A stretch of DNA of 64,000 nt, from the NCBI RefSeq assembly GCF_001661595.2, contig NZ_LYPF02000001.1:1-64000 (forward strand). Direction: 5' to 3'. This stretch comes from Crocinitomix algicola. Its GTDB lineage: Bacteria > Bacteroidota > Bacteroidia > Flavobacteriales_D > Crocinitomicaceae. Below are positions 1 through 7,545 of the stretch, in pieces. The position numbers and the translations under genes were made by a program. The notes beneath the pieces are model-generated. The model was not told the origin of the DNA, ran no database searches, and saw only the letters and a program-made list of their open reading frames with translations. The first letter of the stretch is position 1. Every line of letters starts with the position of its first letter.

Positions 1-9
1 TTTATTCTG

Positions 10-94
10 CGGAGAATGAGGGATTCGAACCCCCGGTACCTTGCGGTACAATAGTTTTCAAGACTACCGCATTCGACCACTCTGCCAATTCTCC
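10..94 (-). tRNA. tRNA-Ser(UGA)
   Basis: The reverse complement folds as a class II tRNA. A 7-bp acceptor stem (GGAGAAT with ATTCTCC) is followed by a G discriminator. The anticodon loop CTTGAAA has anticodon TGA, a long variable arm contains a GTACC/GGTAC stem, and the T arm has GGTTCGAATCC. The long variable arm and UGA anticodon identify tRNA-Ser. The 3' CCA is not encoded, because GCAG follows the acceptor stem. Confidence 0.95.
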
Positions 95-266
95 GCGGCA
101 AAGATAGCTGTTTTTTTTTATTCACAAATAAAAATTTTGTAATTATTAAAAATGGGATTGTTTTATACATAATCATGTCTAAAAGTGGTTGGACTAATGA
201 CTTGTAAATGAATTTTATAAACACAATTTTTTACGCAGTATTATTAAATTAATTAAATTCGTTTTT

Positions 267-650
267 ATGAAGAATATCTTAGTTTTTAGTGTTGTAATCA
301 TTCTTTTTTCATGCAGTAAAACACCTTTATTGGAGCAGACGGATGATCTTGTTGGAATTTGGAAACATTATAATTCTAAAAAACATGCTCACGTTTTAAT
401 AATATCAGAGGATGGTAGTGGGAAAATTGAATGGGAGGAAAGCGGCCAAATTGTTAAAGCAACTAAAGAACGTGATTGGTATATCAAAGGTAATACGTTG
501 TTTTTTGGGAAGGCATCTTTTAATGGCGAACGTTATACTGTTGATGAATATCCCCAAGTTGCTTGGGATGAAATGATTAATTATTATGATACAATTCATG
601 AAACTAAAAAGTATATTATTTTAGATGGAAATTATTACGTAGAGCAATAA
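267..650 (+). CDS. small lipoprotein of unknown function
   Basis: The 127-residue protein begins with a lipoprotein signal peptide. A hydrophobic stretch (residues 4-14) leads to the lipobox LFSC, with Cys16 as the predicted lipidated residue. The mature part is about 110 residues and probably beta-rich. A GIWKHY segment just after the signal resembles the start of lipocalin-like stress lipoproteins, but this is weak. It lies 34 nt upstream of the cytochrome c lipoprotein, which has its own promoter-like box, so the two need not form an operon. I do not recognise a family. The coding call rests on the convincing signal peptide and an intact frame. Confidence 0.75.
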   Translation: MKNILVFSVVIILFSCSKTPLLEQTDDLVGIWKHYNSKKHAHVLIISEDGSGKIEWEESGQIVKATKERDWYIKGNTLFFGKASFNGERYTVDEYPQVAWDEMINYYDTIHETKKYIILDGNYYVEQ

Positions 651-659
651 TTAATTTTC

Positions 660-667
660 TAGTTTTG
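660..667 (+). promoter_or_regulatory. Bacteroidetes -7 promoter box for the cytochrome c gene
   Basis: TAGTTTTG matches the Bacteroidetes -7 consensus TAnnTTTG and ends 17 nt before the ATG at 685. No clear TTG was seen at the -33 spacing, so support is moderate. Confidence 0.45.
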
Positions 668-684
668 CATAGAAATTCAACAGA

Positions 685-1107
685 ATGACACGAAAAATCT
701 CTTCCTTTATTCTTTTTTTATTCCTTTTAGCATGTGGAAGTCAACCTACCGCTAATGATTCAGATTTGGACACCGAAAATCCGAGTATTGCTCGAGGTAA
801 AGAGGTGTATATGAAGTCATGTGTTGCTTGTCACCAGGCTAATGGTCAAGGTGTTGAGGGAGCATTTCCTCCTTTGGCAAATTCTGATTTTTTATTGGCT
901 GATAAAAAAAGAGCTATAGCTATTGCGGCAAATGGAATGGAAGGTGAGATAACGGTTAATGGCGTAAAATACAATGCAATAATGGCACCACAATCCTTGA
1001 GTAAAAAAGAAGTAAAAGATGTTGTCAATTATATTCTAAATGCTTGGGGAAATAACGGGGGTGAGGTTACAATGCAAGAGGTACATGATGTATTAACAGG
1101 AGAATAG
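685..1107 (+). CDS. cytochrome c lipoprotein, single heme
   Basis: This 140-residue protein is an exported class I cytochrome c. It has a lipoprotein signal ending LLAC (Cys17). A CVACH heme-binding motif lies near residues 47-51, inside the usual GKEVYMKSCVACHQANGQG context. A methionine ligand candidate lies in IMAPQS near residue 99. The fold closes with the C-terminal helix KDVVNYILNAWG. The lipid anchor would place it on the periplasmic side of a membrane, where such domains carry electrons in respiratory chains. The partner is unknown because no oxidase or dehydrogenase lies nearby. Confidence 0.9.
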   Translation: MTRKISSFILFLFLLACGSQPTANDSDLDTENPSIARGKEVYMKSCVACHQANGQGVEGAFPPLANSDFLLADKKRAIAIAANGMEGEITVNGVKYNAIMAPQSLSKKEVKDVVNYILNAWGNNGGEVTMQEVHDVLTGE

Positions 1108-1139
1108 CCCTTTTCAACGCTTAAAATCGTTTTTTTTCT

Positions 1140-1147
1140 TATTTTTG
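1140..1147 (+). promoter_or_regulatory. Bacteroidetes -7 promoter box for folD
   Basis: TATTTTTG fits TAnnTTTG and ends 16 nt before the folD ATG, nearly the same spacing as the box upstream of the preceding cytochrome gene. Confidence 0.45.
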
Positions 1148-1163
1148 GATGCATTAAATTTAA

Positions 1164-2042
1164 ATGCTCATGATCCTTTTAGACGGTAAGAAAACATCCA
1201 ACGATATTAAACAAGAAATCGCAGAAAAAGTTGCGGAATTAAAAAAACACGGCAAAAAGACGCCCCATTTAGCAGCAGTAATTGTAGGTTCAAATGGAGC
1301 GAGTGTTACTTATGTTAATGCAAAAGTGAAGGCTTGTGAAAAAGTGGGGTTTGATTCGACCCTAATACAATTACCAGCAGATGTTTCAGAAGTTGAATTA
1401 TTAAAGAAGATTGATGCGTTAAATAATGACGATAATATCGATGGTTTTATTGTTCAATTACCTTTACCAAAGCACATTAATGAGCATAAAATTACACTCG
1501 CTATAAATCCAGCAAAGGATGTAGATGGTTTTCATCCTGAAAACTTAGGCAGAATGGTATTGGATTTACCTGGTTTTCTTCCTGCAACGCCGTATGGTAT
1601 AGTTCAATTACTTGATCGCTATGAGATTGAAACTTCAGGTAAAAATTGTGTTGTTATAGGACGTAGTCATATTGTGGGGTCACCAATGAGTATTTTGATG
1701 GCAAGAAATACTAAAGTTGGGAATTGTACAGTTACATTAACGCATTCAAGAACTAAAAATTTGGAAGAAATCACAAGGAAAGCTGATATAATTATTGTTG
1801 CTTTAGGTAAGACCGAATTTTTAACGGGTGACATGGTGAAAGAGGGGGTAGTTGTAGTGGATGTTGGAATCACAAGAGTTGAAGATGCGTCCAAAAAATC
1901 AGGTTTTAGATTGTTAGGTGATGTTAATTTTGAAGAAGTTTCGAAAAAAGCTTCGCACATAACACCAGTACCTGGAGGAGTTGGTCCAATGACAATTGCA
2001 TCTTTATTGATGAATACGCTTCAAGCTGTAGATTTAAAATAA
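1164..2042 (+). CDS. folD: methylenetetrahydrofolate dehydrogenase/cyclohydrolase FolD
   Basis: FolD is a bifunctional cytosolic enzyme. It oxidises 5,10-methylene-THF with NADP and hydrolyses methenyl-THF to 10-formyl-THF, supplying one-carbon units for purine and formyl-Met synthesis. The sequence has the catalytic region [15 protein letters not shown] (the Tyr and Lys are the known catalytic residues) and the [11 protein letters not shown] signature. Also present are the [12 protein letters not shown] substrate loop, the [13 protein letters not shown] nucleotide-binding loop and the C-terminal [10 protein letters not shown] motif. At 292 residues it has the normal family length. The start is ATG 1164 or the second ATG at 1170, which would begin MILLDGK as in many homologues. 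Confidence 0.97.
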   Translation: MLMILLDGKKTSNDIKQEIAEKVAELKKHGKKTPHLAAVIVGSNGASVTYVNAKVKACEKVGFDSTLIQLPADVSEVELLKKIDALNNDDNIDGFIVQLPLPKHINEHKITLAINPAKDVDGFHPENLGRMVLDLPGFLPATPYGIVQLLDRYEIETSGKNCVVIGRSHIVGSPMSILMARNTKVGNCTVTLTHSRTKNLEEITRKADIIIVALGKTEFLTGDMVKEGVVVVDVGITRVEDASKKSGFRLLGDVNFEEVSKKASHITPVPGGVGPMTIASLLMNTLQAVDLK

Positions 2043-2060
2043 TCAGATTGGAAAATACTT

Positions 2061-2738
2061 ATGCCTGTAAAAAAGCTAATCGGTATTTTTATTCTCGTTT
2101 TAGGTTTGGGACTATGCTATTTATTAATTTCTAAACATTCGACGTTCTGCCATTTGCAATCAAAAACAATTGGTTTAGTACCTTTTGGTAATATCTCAGA
2201 AGCTGAAGTTGATTCAGTAAAATCTTCGATAAAAAGAATGTATAAGACTGATGTCGTGATTTTAAACTCAGAAAAAATGCCGGCTATGGCTTATACTACA
2301 ATACGTTATCCTCGATATCGAGCTGATTCTTTGCTAAATTGGTTGACGAATTATTGTCCAGATACACTAAGGATGGTCGTGGGGCTGACGAATAAAGATA
2401 TTTCTATAACCAAATATAATAAGGGTACCAAAGAGATTAAGGAACCAAAATGGAAGTATAAGGATTTTGGGATTTTTGGACTCGGTCGAATACGAGGTAA
2501 TGCTTGTATTGTCTCTTCAAATCGACTTCATAAAAATGTTTCGAAAAATGTTTTTTATGAGCGATTAAATCGAATTGCTTGTCACGAAGTTGGGCATGTT
2601 CACGGACTTCGCCATTGTCCGAACAAAAACTGCTTAATGAATGATGCGAATGAATCGATTAAAACAATTGATCAAAGTACAGGAGATTTATGTAAAACAT
2701 GTTGGAAAGAATTGAACTTATCATCCTTTTACAATTGA
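2061..2738 (+). CDS. archaemetzincin-like zinc metalloprotease, membrane-anchored
   Basis: The 225-residue protein has an N-terminal hydrophobic anchor (residues 7-24) and a catalytic site near residue 175, HEVGHVHGLRHC. The spacing exactly follows the archaemetzincin (peptidase M54) pattern. HExxHxxG is followed by three residues and Cys, four residues and Cys, then a Met two residues later. Seventeen residues after that Met comes CKTC. The first motif binds the catalytic zinc; in this family the four cysteines bind a second, structural zinc. The anchor suggests activity outside the cytoplasm, unlike typical cytosolic archaeal members. It lies 18 nt after folD and may be co-transcribed. The substrate is unknown. 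Confidence 0.88.
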   Translation: MPVKKLIGIFILVLGLGLCYLLISKHSTFCHLQSKTIGLVPFGNISEAEVDSVKSSIKRMYKTDVVILNSEKMPAMAYTTIRYPRYRADSLLNWLTNYCPDTLRMVVGLTNKDISITKYNKGTKEIKEPKWKYKDFGIFGLGRIRGNACIVSSNRLHKNVSKNVFYERLNRIACHEVGHVHGLRHCPNKNCLMNDANESIKTIDQSTGDLCKTCWKELNLSSFYN

Positions 2739-2773
2739 ATATAGTCGAATTGAAGAAAAAGCGAAGCTGCTAT

Positions 2774-3793
2774 TTATTCATAATACAAACATCCACCATC
2801 TATCCGTAACGAACTATCCGTGTTATTTGTAAACAGCTGTCCGGTACCTAATCCTTGTGGCATAGGGTTTTTCTTTGTAAATGTATATTGAGCAATTGCA
2901 TTTAAACCAATATTGCTTTCTAATGCGGATGTTATCCACCATTTAATGTCATTACTTTCAGCAGCTTTTATCCATTCATCTGTTCCGCTGAACCCACCAA
3001 TCAAACTTGGTTTCAGTATAATGTATTGCGGTCGTATTTCATCTAAGAGTTTGGTTTTTTCAATTGGATTAGTGATTCCAATTAATTCTTCATCCAACGC
3101 AATAGGCAATGGAGTATTCGAACATAAGTCTTTCATGTCATCAATTTGACCTTGTTTAATCGGTTGTTCAATAGAATGTAAATCAAATTTTGCAAGAGCT
3201 TTTAATTTAGACAATGCAACTTCAGGATGAAATGCGCCATTTGCATCAACTCTTATTTCAATCTCATTAGCGGTGTAGTTTGATCGTATAAAGGCCAATA
3301 ATCGCAGTTCTTCTTCGAAATCAATAGCTCCAATTTTTAACTTAATGCAATTAAATCCGGCATCAATTTTTTCCTTTATTTGTTGAAGCATGTAATCTGG
3401 TTTTCCCATCCAAATTAAACCATTGATTGATATGGGTGCCTTTCCATGGGTAAAAGCACTTGGGAAAATCAATCCATTACCGCCATTCTTTAAATCGAGT
3501 AGCGCAGTTTCAATGGCAAAATGAATTGAAGGGAAGGCGATCAATTCATTTTTTAACGTATCGATATAGTCATTTATATTTTCTACAACATGTTCAATAA
3601 ACGCTGGATATTCATCGTTCCAGTCAGGTGATAATGTCTGAATTATTGAGGCTTCTCCAATACCTATAATATCGGGCTGATTTTGTTTCCAAATTTTGAT
3701 AAACCAAGCATCCTTTGTGGTAAGTACCCCTCTCGATGTACCGCTAGGAACTTTAAAGTTTAATTGATGAAAATGAAGACTTGCTTGATACAT
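2774..3793 (-). CDS. menC: o-succinylbenzoate synthase MenC (enolase superfamily)
   Basis: An enolase-superfamily barrel enzyme of 339 residues. Active-site elements occur in order: the KxK pair in CIKLKIG (acid/base lysine), the metal ligands Asp in VDANGAF, Glu in IEQPI and Asp in ALDEEL, then the second catalytic Lys in ILKPSLIGG. The N-terminal PSGTSRGVLTTK and C-terminal MPQGLGTGQLFTNN segments match the Bacteroidetes MenC subgroup rather than dipeptide epimerases. MenC dehydrates SHCHC to o-succinylbenzoate in menaquinone biosynthesis, the main quinone of this phylum. No other men gene lies in the window. The dipeptide epimerase alternative is less likely. Confidence 0.88.
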   Translation of the reverse strand: MYQASLHFHQLNFKVPSGTSRGVLTTKDAWFIKIWKQNQPDIIGIGEASIIQTLSPDWNDEYPAFIEHVVENINDYIDTLKNELIAFPSIHFAIETALLDLKNGGNGLIFPSAFTHGKAPISINGLIWMGKPDYMLQQIKEKIDAGFNCIKLKIGAIDFEEELRLLAFIRSNYTANEIEIRVDANGAFHPEVALSKLKALAKFDLHSIEQPIKQGQIDDMKDLCSNTPLPIALDEELIGITNPIEKTKLLDEIRPQYIILKPSLIGGFSGTDEWIKAAESNDIKWWITSALESNIGLNAIAQYTFTKKNPMPQGLGTGQLFTNNTDSSLRIDGGCLYYE

Positions 3794-3798
3794 AAAAA

Positions 3799-3829
3799 CA
3801 AAACTACCGGAATTTTATCGTTTGAACAA
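3799..3829 (-). promoter_or_regulatory. promoter of menC (leaderless arrangement)
   Basis: On the minus strand, TTG (3829-3827) is separated by 20 nt from TAGTTTTG (3806-3799), fitting the Bacteroidetes TTG-N19-21-TAnnTTTG promoter. The -7 box ends only 5 nt before the menC ATG, so the transcript is predicted to have little or no leader. Confidence 0.6.
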
Positions 3830-3866
3830 TTCAAAACAATTTTTGTTGATAATTATTATTGGATCT

Positions 3867-3897
3867 TTGTACCATGCGATTCAATAACGTAAATTTG
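3867..3897 (+). promoter_or_regulatory. promoter of recR (leaderless arrangement)
   Basis: TTG at 3867-3869 is followed after 20 nt by TAAATTTG at 3890-3897, a full match to the Bacteroidetes promoter. The box ends 6 nt before the recR ATG, again predicting a leaderless mRNA. Confidence 0.65.
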
Positions 3898-3903
3898 TAA
3901 TTT

Positions 3904-4524
3904 ATGAATATTCCGTCAAAACATATCGAAGAATTGGTTGAACATTTTTCGTCTTTACCAGGTATTGGAAAAAAAACGGCCTTACGACTTGTTTTAAATC
4001 TGCTTAAAAGGGATGTCGAAGAGATTCAAGCTTTCTCATTAGCTCTTGGCGAGATGCATCAAAAGATTACATCGTGTAAATTGTGTGGGAATATTTCAGA
4101 GGAGGAATTATGTACTATTTGCATCCAAAACTCGCGAAAGAAAGAAATTATTTGTGTAGTCGAAGATATTCGAGATATAATGGCTATTGAATCAACAGAA
4201 CAGTATTTTGGAGTTTATCATGTTTTGGGGGGAGTAATATCACCTATGGAAGGTATTGGACCTCATGATTTGAATATAGACGCTCTCGTTGAAAGAGTAA
4301 AATCTGGTGAAGTGGAAGAAGTTCTTTTGGCTTTAAATGCTTCAATGGAAGGCGATACGACTAATTTTTACATCTACCGAAAACTTGCCGATTCAGGTGT
4401 AAAGGTGACAACGCTTTCGAGAGGTGTTGCAGTAGGAACAGAATTACATTATACTGATGAGTTGACGCTTGGGCGTTCCATTTTAAATAGAATGCCTTTT
4501 GATTCTAGTTTTGTCCGTAAATAA
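3904..4524 (+). CDS. recR: recombination mediator RecR
   Basis: RecR (206 residues) acts with RecO and RecF to load RecA on gapped DNA. In order it has the helix-hairpin-helix region LPGIGKKTALRL, a four-cysteine zinc finger (CKLCG and CTIC), and the Toprim domain beginning ICVVEDIRDI. The usual C-terminal segment includes VTTLSRGVAVGTELHYTDELTLGRS. Length and all domains are normal. It ends in a terminator shared with the convergent trxB. Confidence 0.97.
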   Translation: MNIPSKHIEELVEHFSSLPGIGKKTALRLVLNLLKRDVEEIQAFSLALGEMHQKITSCKLCGNISEEELCTICIQNSRKKEIICVVEDIRDIMAIESTEQYFGVYHVLGGVISPMEGIGPHDLNIDALVERVKSGEVEEVLLALNASMEGDTTNFYIYRKLADSGVKVTTLSRGVAVGTELHYTDELTLGRSILNRMPFDSSFVRK

Positions 4525-4553
4525 AAAAAGTCGCCTGAAAACAAGCGACTTTT
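4525..4553. terminator. bidirectional terminator between recR and trxB
   Basis: The hairpin has an AAAAGTCGC arm and a GCGACTTTT arm around a short loop, with A-runs on the left and T-runs on the right. It can therefore end transcription from both convergent genes. Confidence 0.8.
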
Positions 4554-4574
4554 AGAGATAAGTTTTTAATTTAA

Positions 4575-5522
4575 TTATCCTTCTTTTGCAGCCAAATATC
4601 TTTCAGCATCTAAGGCAGCCATACATCCAGTTCCTGCTGCAGTAATCGCTTGGCGATATACATGGTCGGCAGCATCTCCTGAAACAAAAACACCATCAAT
4701 ATTAGTTTTAGAGGATCCTGGTTTATTAATGATATAACCTGTTTCATCCATGTCTAACCATCCTTTAAAAATATCAGTATTCGGCTTATGACCAATTGCA
4801 ACGAAGAACCCTGTTGCAGGAATTTCTTTCGTCTCTCCAGTTACATTATTTTTCACCTTAACACCGGTTACGCCATTTCCATCTCCTAATACTTCTTCCG
4901 TTTCAGTATTGTATAAGATTTCAATATTCTCAGTGTTTTTTACACGATTAGCCATAATTTTCGAAGCACGGAATTCATCTCGGCGAACTAACATGGTAAC
5001 CTTGGTACAAAGTTTTGACAAATAATGGGCTTCTTCACATGCCGAATCTCCAGCTCCAACTATCACAGTCTCTTGCCCTCTATAAAAGAAACCATCACAA
5101 ACAGCACATGCCGAAACTCCTCCGCCTATTTTTAAATAATGCTGCTCTGATTCAAGTCCTAAATATTTTGCCGATGCACCTGTTGAAATAATTATGGTGT
5201 CCGCATGAATTTCAGTTGTTTCATCCACCCAAACTTTGTGAACAGGTCCTGTAAAGTCAACCTTAGAAACCCAGCCTGAACGTACATCTGTATTGAATCG
5301 TTCTGCTTGTTTTTGGAGTTCAATCATCATTTCTGGTCCAGTGATTCCAGAAGGATAACCTGGGAAATTCTCAACCTCGTTAGTTGTTGTTAATTGACCA
5401 CCTGGTTGTAGTCCTTGATATAAAACCGGAGACATATTTGCACGCGCTGCATAGATCGCAGCTGTATATCCCGCAGGTCCTGATCCTATTATAAGGCATT
5501 TTACTCTTTCGATTCCACTCAT
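4575..5522 (-). CDS. trxB: thioredoxin-disulfide reductase TrxB
   Basis: A 315-residue low-molecular-weight thioredoxin reductase that passes electrons from NADPH through FAD to thioredoxin. Visible motifs are the N-terminal FAD-binding GSGPAGYTAAIYAARA, the redox-active CAVCDG near residues 140-145, and the NADPH-binding GAGDSACEEAHYL. The second FAD motif is GVFVSGDAAD. The redox CxxC lies in the NADPH domain as expected. A TATCTTTG box precedes it. Confidence 0.97.
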   Translation of the reverse strand: MSGIERVKCLIIGSGPAGYTAAIYAARANMSPVLYQGLQPGGQLTTTNEVENFPGYPSGITGPEMMIELQKQAERFNTDVRSGWVSKVDFTGPVHKVWVDETTEIHADTIIISTGASAKYLGLESEQHYLKIGGGVSACAVCDGFFYRGQETVIVGAGDSACEEAHYLSKLCTKVTMLVRRDEFRASKIMANRVKNTENIEILYNTETEEVLGDGNGVTGVKVKNNVTGETKEIPATGFFVAIGHKPNTDIFKGWLDMDETGYIINKPGSSKTNIDGVFVSGDAADHVYRQAITAAGTGCMAALDAERYLAAKEG

Positions 5523-5550
5523 TTCTTACGGTTTGATTTATTTAGTCGTA

Positions 5551-5558
5551 CAAAGATA
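5551..5558 (-). promoter_or_regulatory. Bacteroidetes -7 promoter box for trxB
   Basis: On the minus strand TATCTTTG fits TAnnTTTG and lies 28 nt before the trxB ATG. No clear -33 TTG was seen. Confidence 0.45.
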
Positions 5559-5665
5559 ATAGGAATGGAACTTATTAGGAGTGATTTTAACGGAAAGTTC
5601 AATTGAAATAATTGCTAGCTATTCAATAATACTGGCATTAATTTTTTATTTCAAGATAAAGGTGC

Positions 5666-5673
5666 TATTTTTG
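5666..5673 (+). promoter_or_regulatory. Bacteroidetes -7 promoter box for the helicase gene
   Basis: TATTTTTG fits TAnnTTTG, 28 nt upstream of the ATG at 5702. Confidence 0.4.
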
Positions 5674-5701
5674 CACCGCTCAAAAAATTGAGAATACCGA
5701 T

Positions 5702-7216
5702 ATGATAGATCAAAGCCTTTTCAAAAAGAAAGAATTATACCCATTTCAGAAAAAGATTGTAAATCAAATAATTAAAGAGCTTAACGACGAAGGTCCTAAC
5801 TTTAATTTGCTTTTTCAATTACCAACTGGAGGCGGAAAAACGGTCATCTTTTCAAATATTGCAAAGGAATATATCAATCGAACAAAGAAAAAAGTGCTGA
5901 TTCTTACGCATAGAATTGAGCTTTGTGTGCAAACTTCAAAACAGCTTATCGCCTTGGGTATCGAAAATAAGGTGGTAAATAGCATGGTGAAAAACCTTGA
6001 CGATCAGGATAAATATAATTCCTTTACGGCAATGGTTGAAACACTAAATAATCGTCTTCAGGATGATAGTGAATTTATAAAAAACATTGGATTGGTAATC
6101 GTAGATGAGGCACACAATAACTCATTCAGAAAAATCTTTCAATATTTTCAAGAAGTCAATATTCTAGGGGTTACTGCAACACCTCTAAGTTCAAATAAAA
6201 CATTGCCGTTAAAGGATAATTACGATAAATTAATCGTTGGTGAAAGTATAAAGTCCTTAATAGAAAATGGATACCTTTCCGATGCCGAAACTTATACTTA
6301 TGACGTAAACCTGCACGGACTCAAAATTGGAGTAAATGGTGATTTTACTGTAAGTTCATCCGATAAAGTGTACAGTAATTATTTCATGCAAGAAAAATTA
6401 TTATTTGCTTATGAAGAGGTTGCAGTCGGTAAAAAAACCTTAATTTTTAATAGTGGAATTGAATCGTCTCGTTCGGTATACGAATTGTTCAAAAAACACA
6501 ATTATAAAGTACGCCATCTGGACAGTACTTTCGGTGAAACGGAACGAAAAGAGATTCTAAAATGGTTCAAAGTGACACCTGGTGCAGTTTTAACTTCAGT
6601 TGGTATTTTAACCACTGGGTTTGATGAACCAACTGTTGAAACCATCATTTTAAATAGAGCAACAAGGTCATTAACCCTTTATCACCAAATGATCGGAAGA
6701 GGTTCTCGAAAACTTGAAAACAAAAGCTCTTTCCAAGTCATTGATCTAGGAAATAATGTTCGAAGATTTGGTTATTGGCAAGAATATATTGATTGGCAAG
6801 ACGCCTTTAACTATCCAGATCGCTTTTTAGAAGCGAGATTAAGTGAAGAGGATGATATGATGTTTGAAGCAGCATATGAATTGCCTCGAAATCTAAAAGA
6901 TCGCATTAAATCTCCGGCAAAATTGGAAGAATTTTCAATGAAACAGGTTTACGAAGAATGTATTGATGCCGGTAAAAAAGGTAAAGATGCAGTAGATATC
7001 TCATTGGATAATCACTTTGAAGTTGTTGCTGAAAATTCGGAAGATATGTATGATGGCTTACTTCTATTAGAGGCGCTTCAAGACGATATCGAAAGAAGAT
7101 TAAAGCATTACACCAAATGCATTACAAAAGCAACTGACAGTTATCTAAATTGGTTAAAAGAAACGTATAACCGTCAATTGAGTCAACGTATTCGGTCTGA
7201 ACTGGATGCCGAATAA
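5702..7216 (+). CDS. DEAD/DEAH-box superfamily 2 helicase
   Basis: A 504-residue SF2 helicase of the SSL2/type III restriction helicase-like group. It has a Q-motif-like start (LYPFQKKIV), Walker A PTGGGKT near residue 44, motif Ia LTHRIEL, DEAH Walker B VIVDEAHN and motif III GVTATPL. The second RecA domain has TLIFNSG and TTGFDEP, and motif VI is HQMIGRGSR. A C-terminal tail of about 130 residues has no recognisable domain. No methylase, nuclease or other defence partner is adjacent, so a role in DNA or RNA metabolism is as likely as defence. The specific substrate is unknown. Confidence 0.9.
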   Translation: MIDQSLFKKKELYPFQKKIVNQIIKELNDEGPNFNLLFQLPTGGGKTVIFSNIAKEYINRTKKKVLILTHRIELCVQTSKQLIALGIENKVVNSMVKNLDDQDKYNSFTAMVETLNNRLQDDSEFIKNIGLVIVDEAHNNSFRKIFQYFQEVNILGVTATPLSSNKTLPLKDNYDKLIVGESIKSLIENGYLSDAETYTYDVNLHGLKIGVNGDFTVSSSDKVYSNYFMQEKLLFAYEEVAVGKKTLIFNSGIESSRSVYELFKKHNYKVRHLDSTFGETERKEILKWFKVTPGAVLTSVGILTTGFDEPTVETIILNRATRSLTLYHQMIGRGSRKLENKSSFQVIDLGNNVRRFGYWQEYIDWQDAFNYPDRFLEARLSEEDDMMFEAAYELPRNLKDRIKSPAKLEEFSMKQVYEECIDAGKKGKDAVDISLDNHFEVVAENSEDMYDGLLLLEALQDDIERRLKHYTKCITKATDSYLNWLKETYNRQLSQRIRSELDAE

Positions 7217-7231
7217 AAGTGTATTCAATGA

Positions 7232-7366
7232 AGTAGGGTAGGGCGTTCCGCTTCCCATAAATGGTTAATCGGCGGGCTATTCGCACTCGCCCTTAATTTT
7301 ATTGCCTCTTATAGGCAAAAAAATTAAGGGCTCAAACAGTTGCTACTATCCCTAACGCAAACACGC
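7232..7366. repeat. structured extragenic element, probably a dispersed Bacteroidetes repeat or ncRNA
   Basis: This is most of the 329-nt gene-free stretch after the helicase. Conserved-looking outer blocks (GGGCGTTCCG at 7241 and CTATCCCTAACGCAAACACG ending near 7365) can pair through GCGTT/AACGC. They enclose an 11-bp perfect stem, CCCTTAATTTT (7290-7300) with AAAATTAAGGG (7320-7330). That stem has an inner TGCC/GGCA pair. No open frame is convincing. From memory, this block arrangement recurs between genes in many Bacteroidetes genomes; I do not know an accepted name, and the transcribed strand is undetermined. Confidence 0.55.
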
Positions 7367-7487
7367 TAGTACCATCTAATTTTGGCTTTTACAGTGAGTT
7401 GACCTCAACTTTAATAGGATTACTATTTCAATTTTTAAATGCATCAAAATATACATTTATAGTCCTAGTAAGCATGAAAAATGAGCA

Positions 7488-7522
7488 TAAAAAAAGCCAC
7501 CGCTTTGACAAGGGTGGCTTTT
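7488..7522 (-). terminator. terminator of the DUF5689/TonB receptor operon
   Basis: A 10-bp stem AAAAGCCACC (7492-7501) pairs with GGTGGCTTTT (7513-7522). A run of A on the left becomes the U-tract for minus-strand transcripts. It lies 24 nt downstream of the last gene of the operon. Confidence 0.8.
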
Positions 7523-7545
7523 AGTATTTTAATGAAAAGGTCCTA

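Noticed and set aside
5702-7216. SF2 helicase as part of a phage-defence system
   Set aside because: No nuclease, methylase, protease or other defence partner is adjacent; flanks are trxB and a receptor operon. A standalone role is equally likely.
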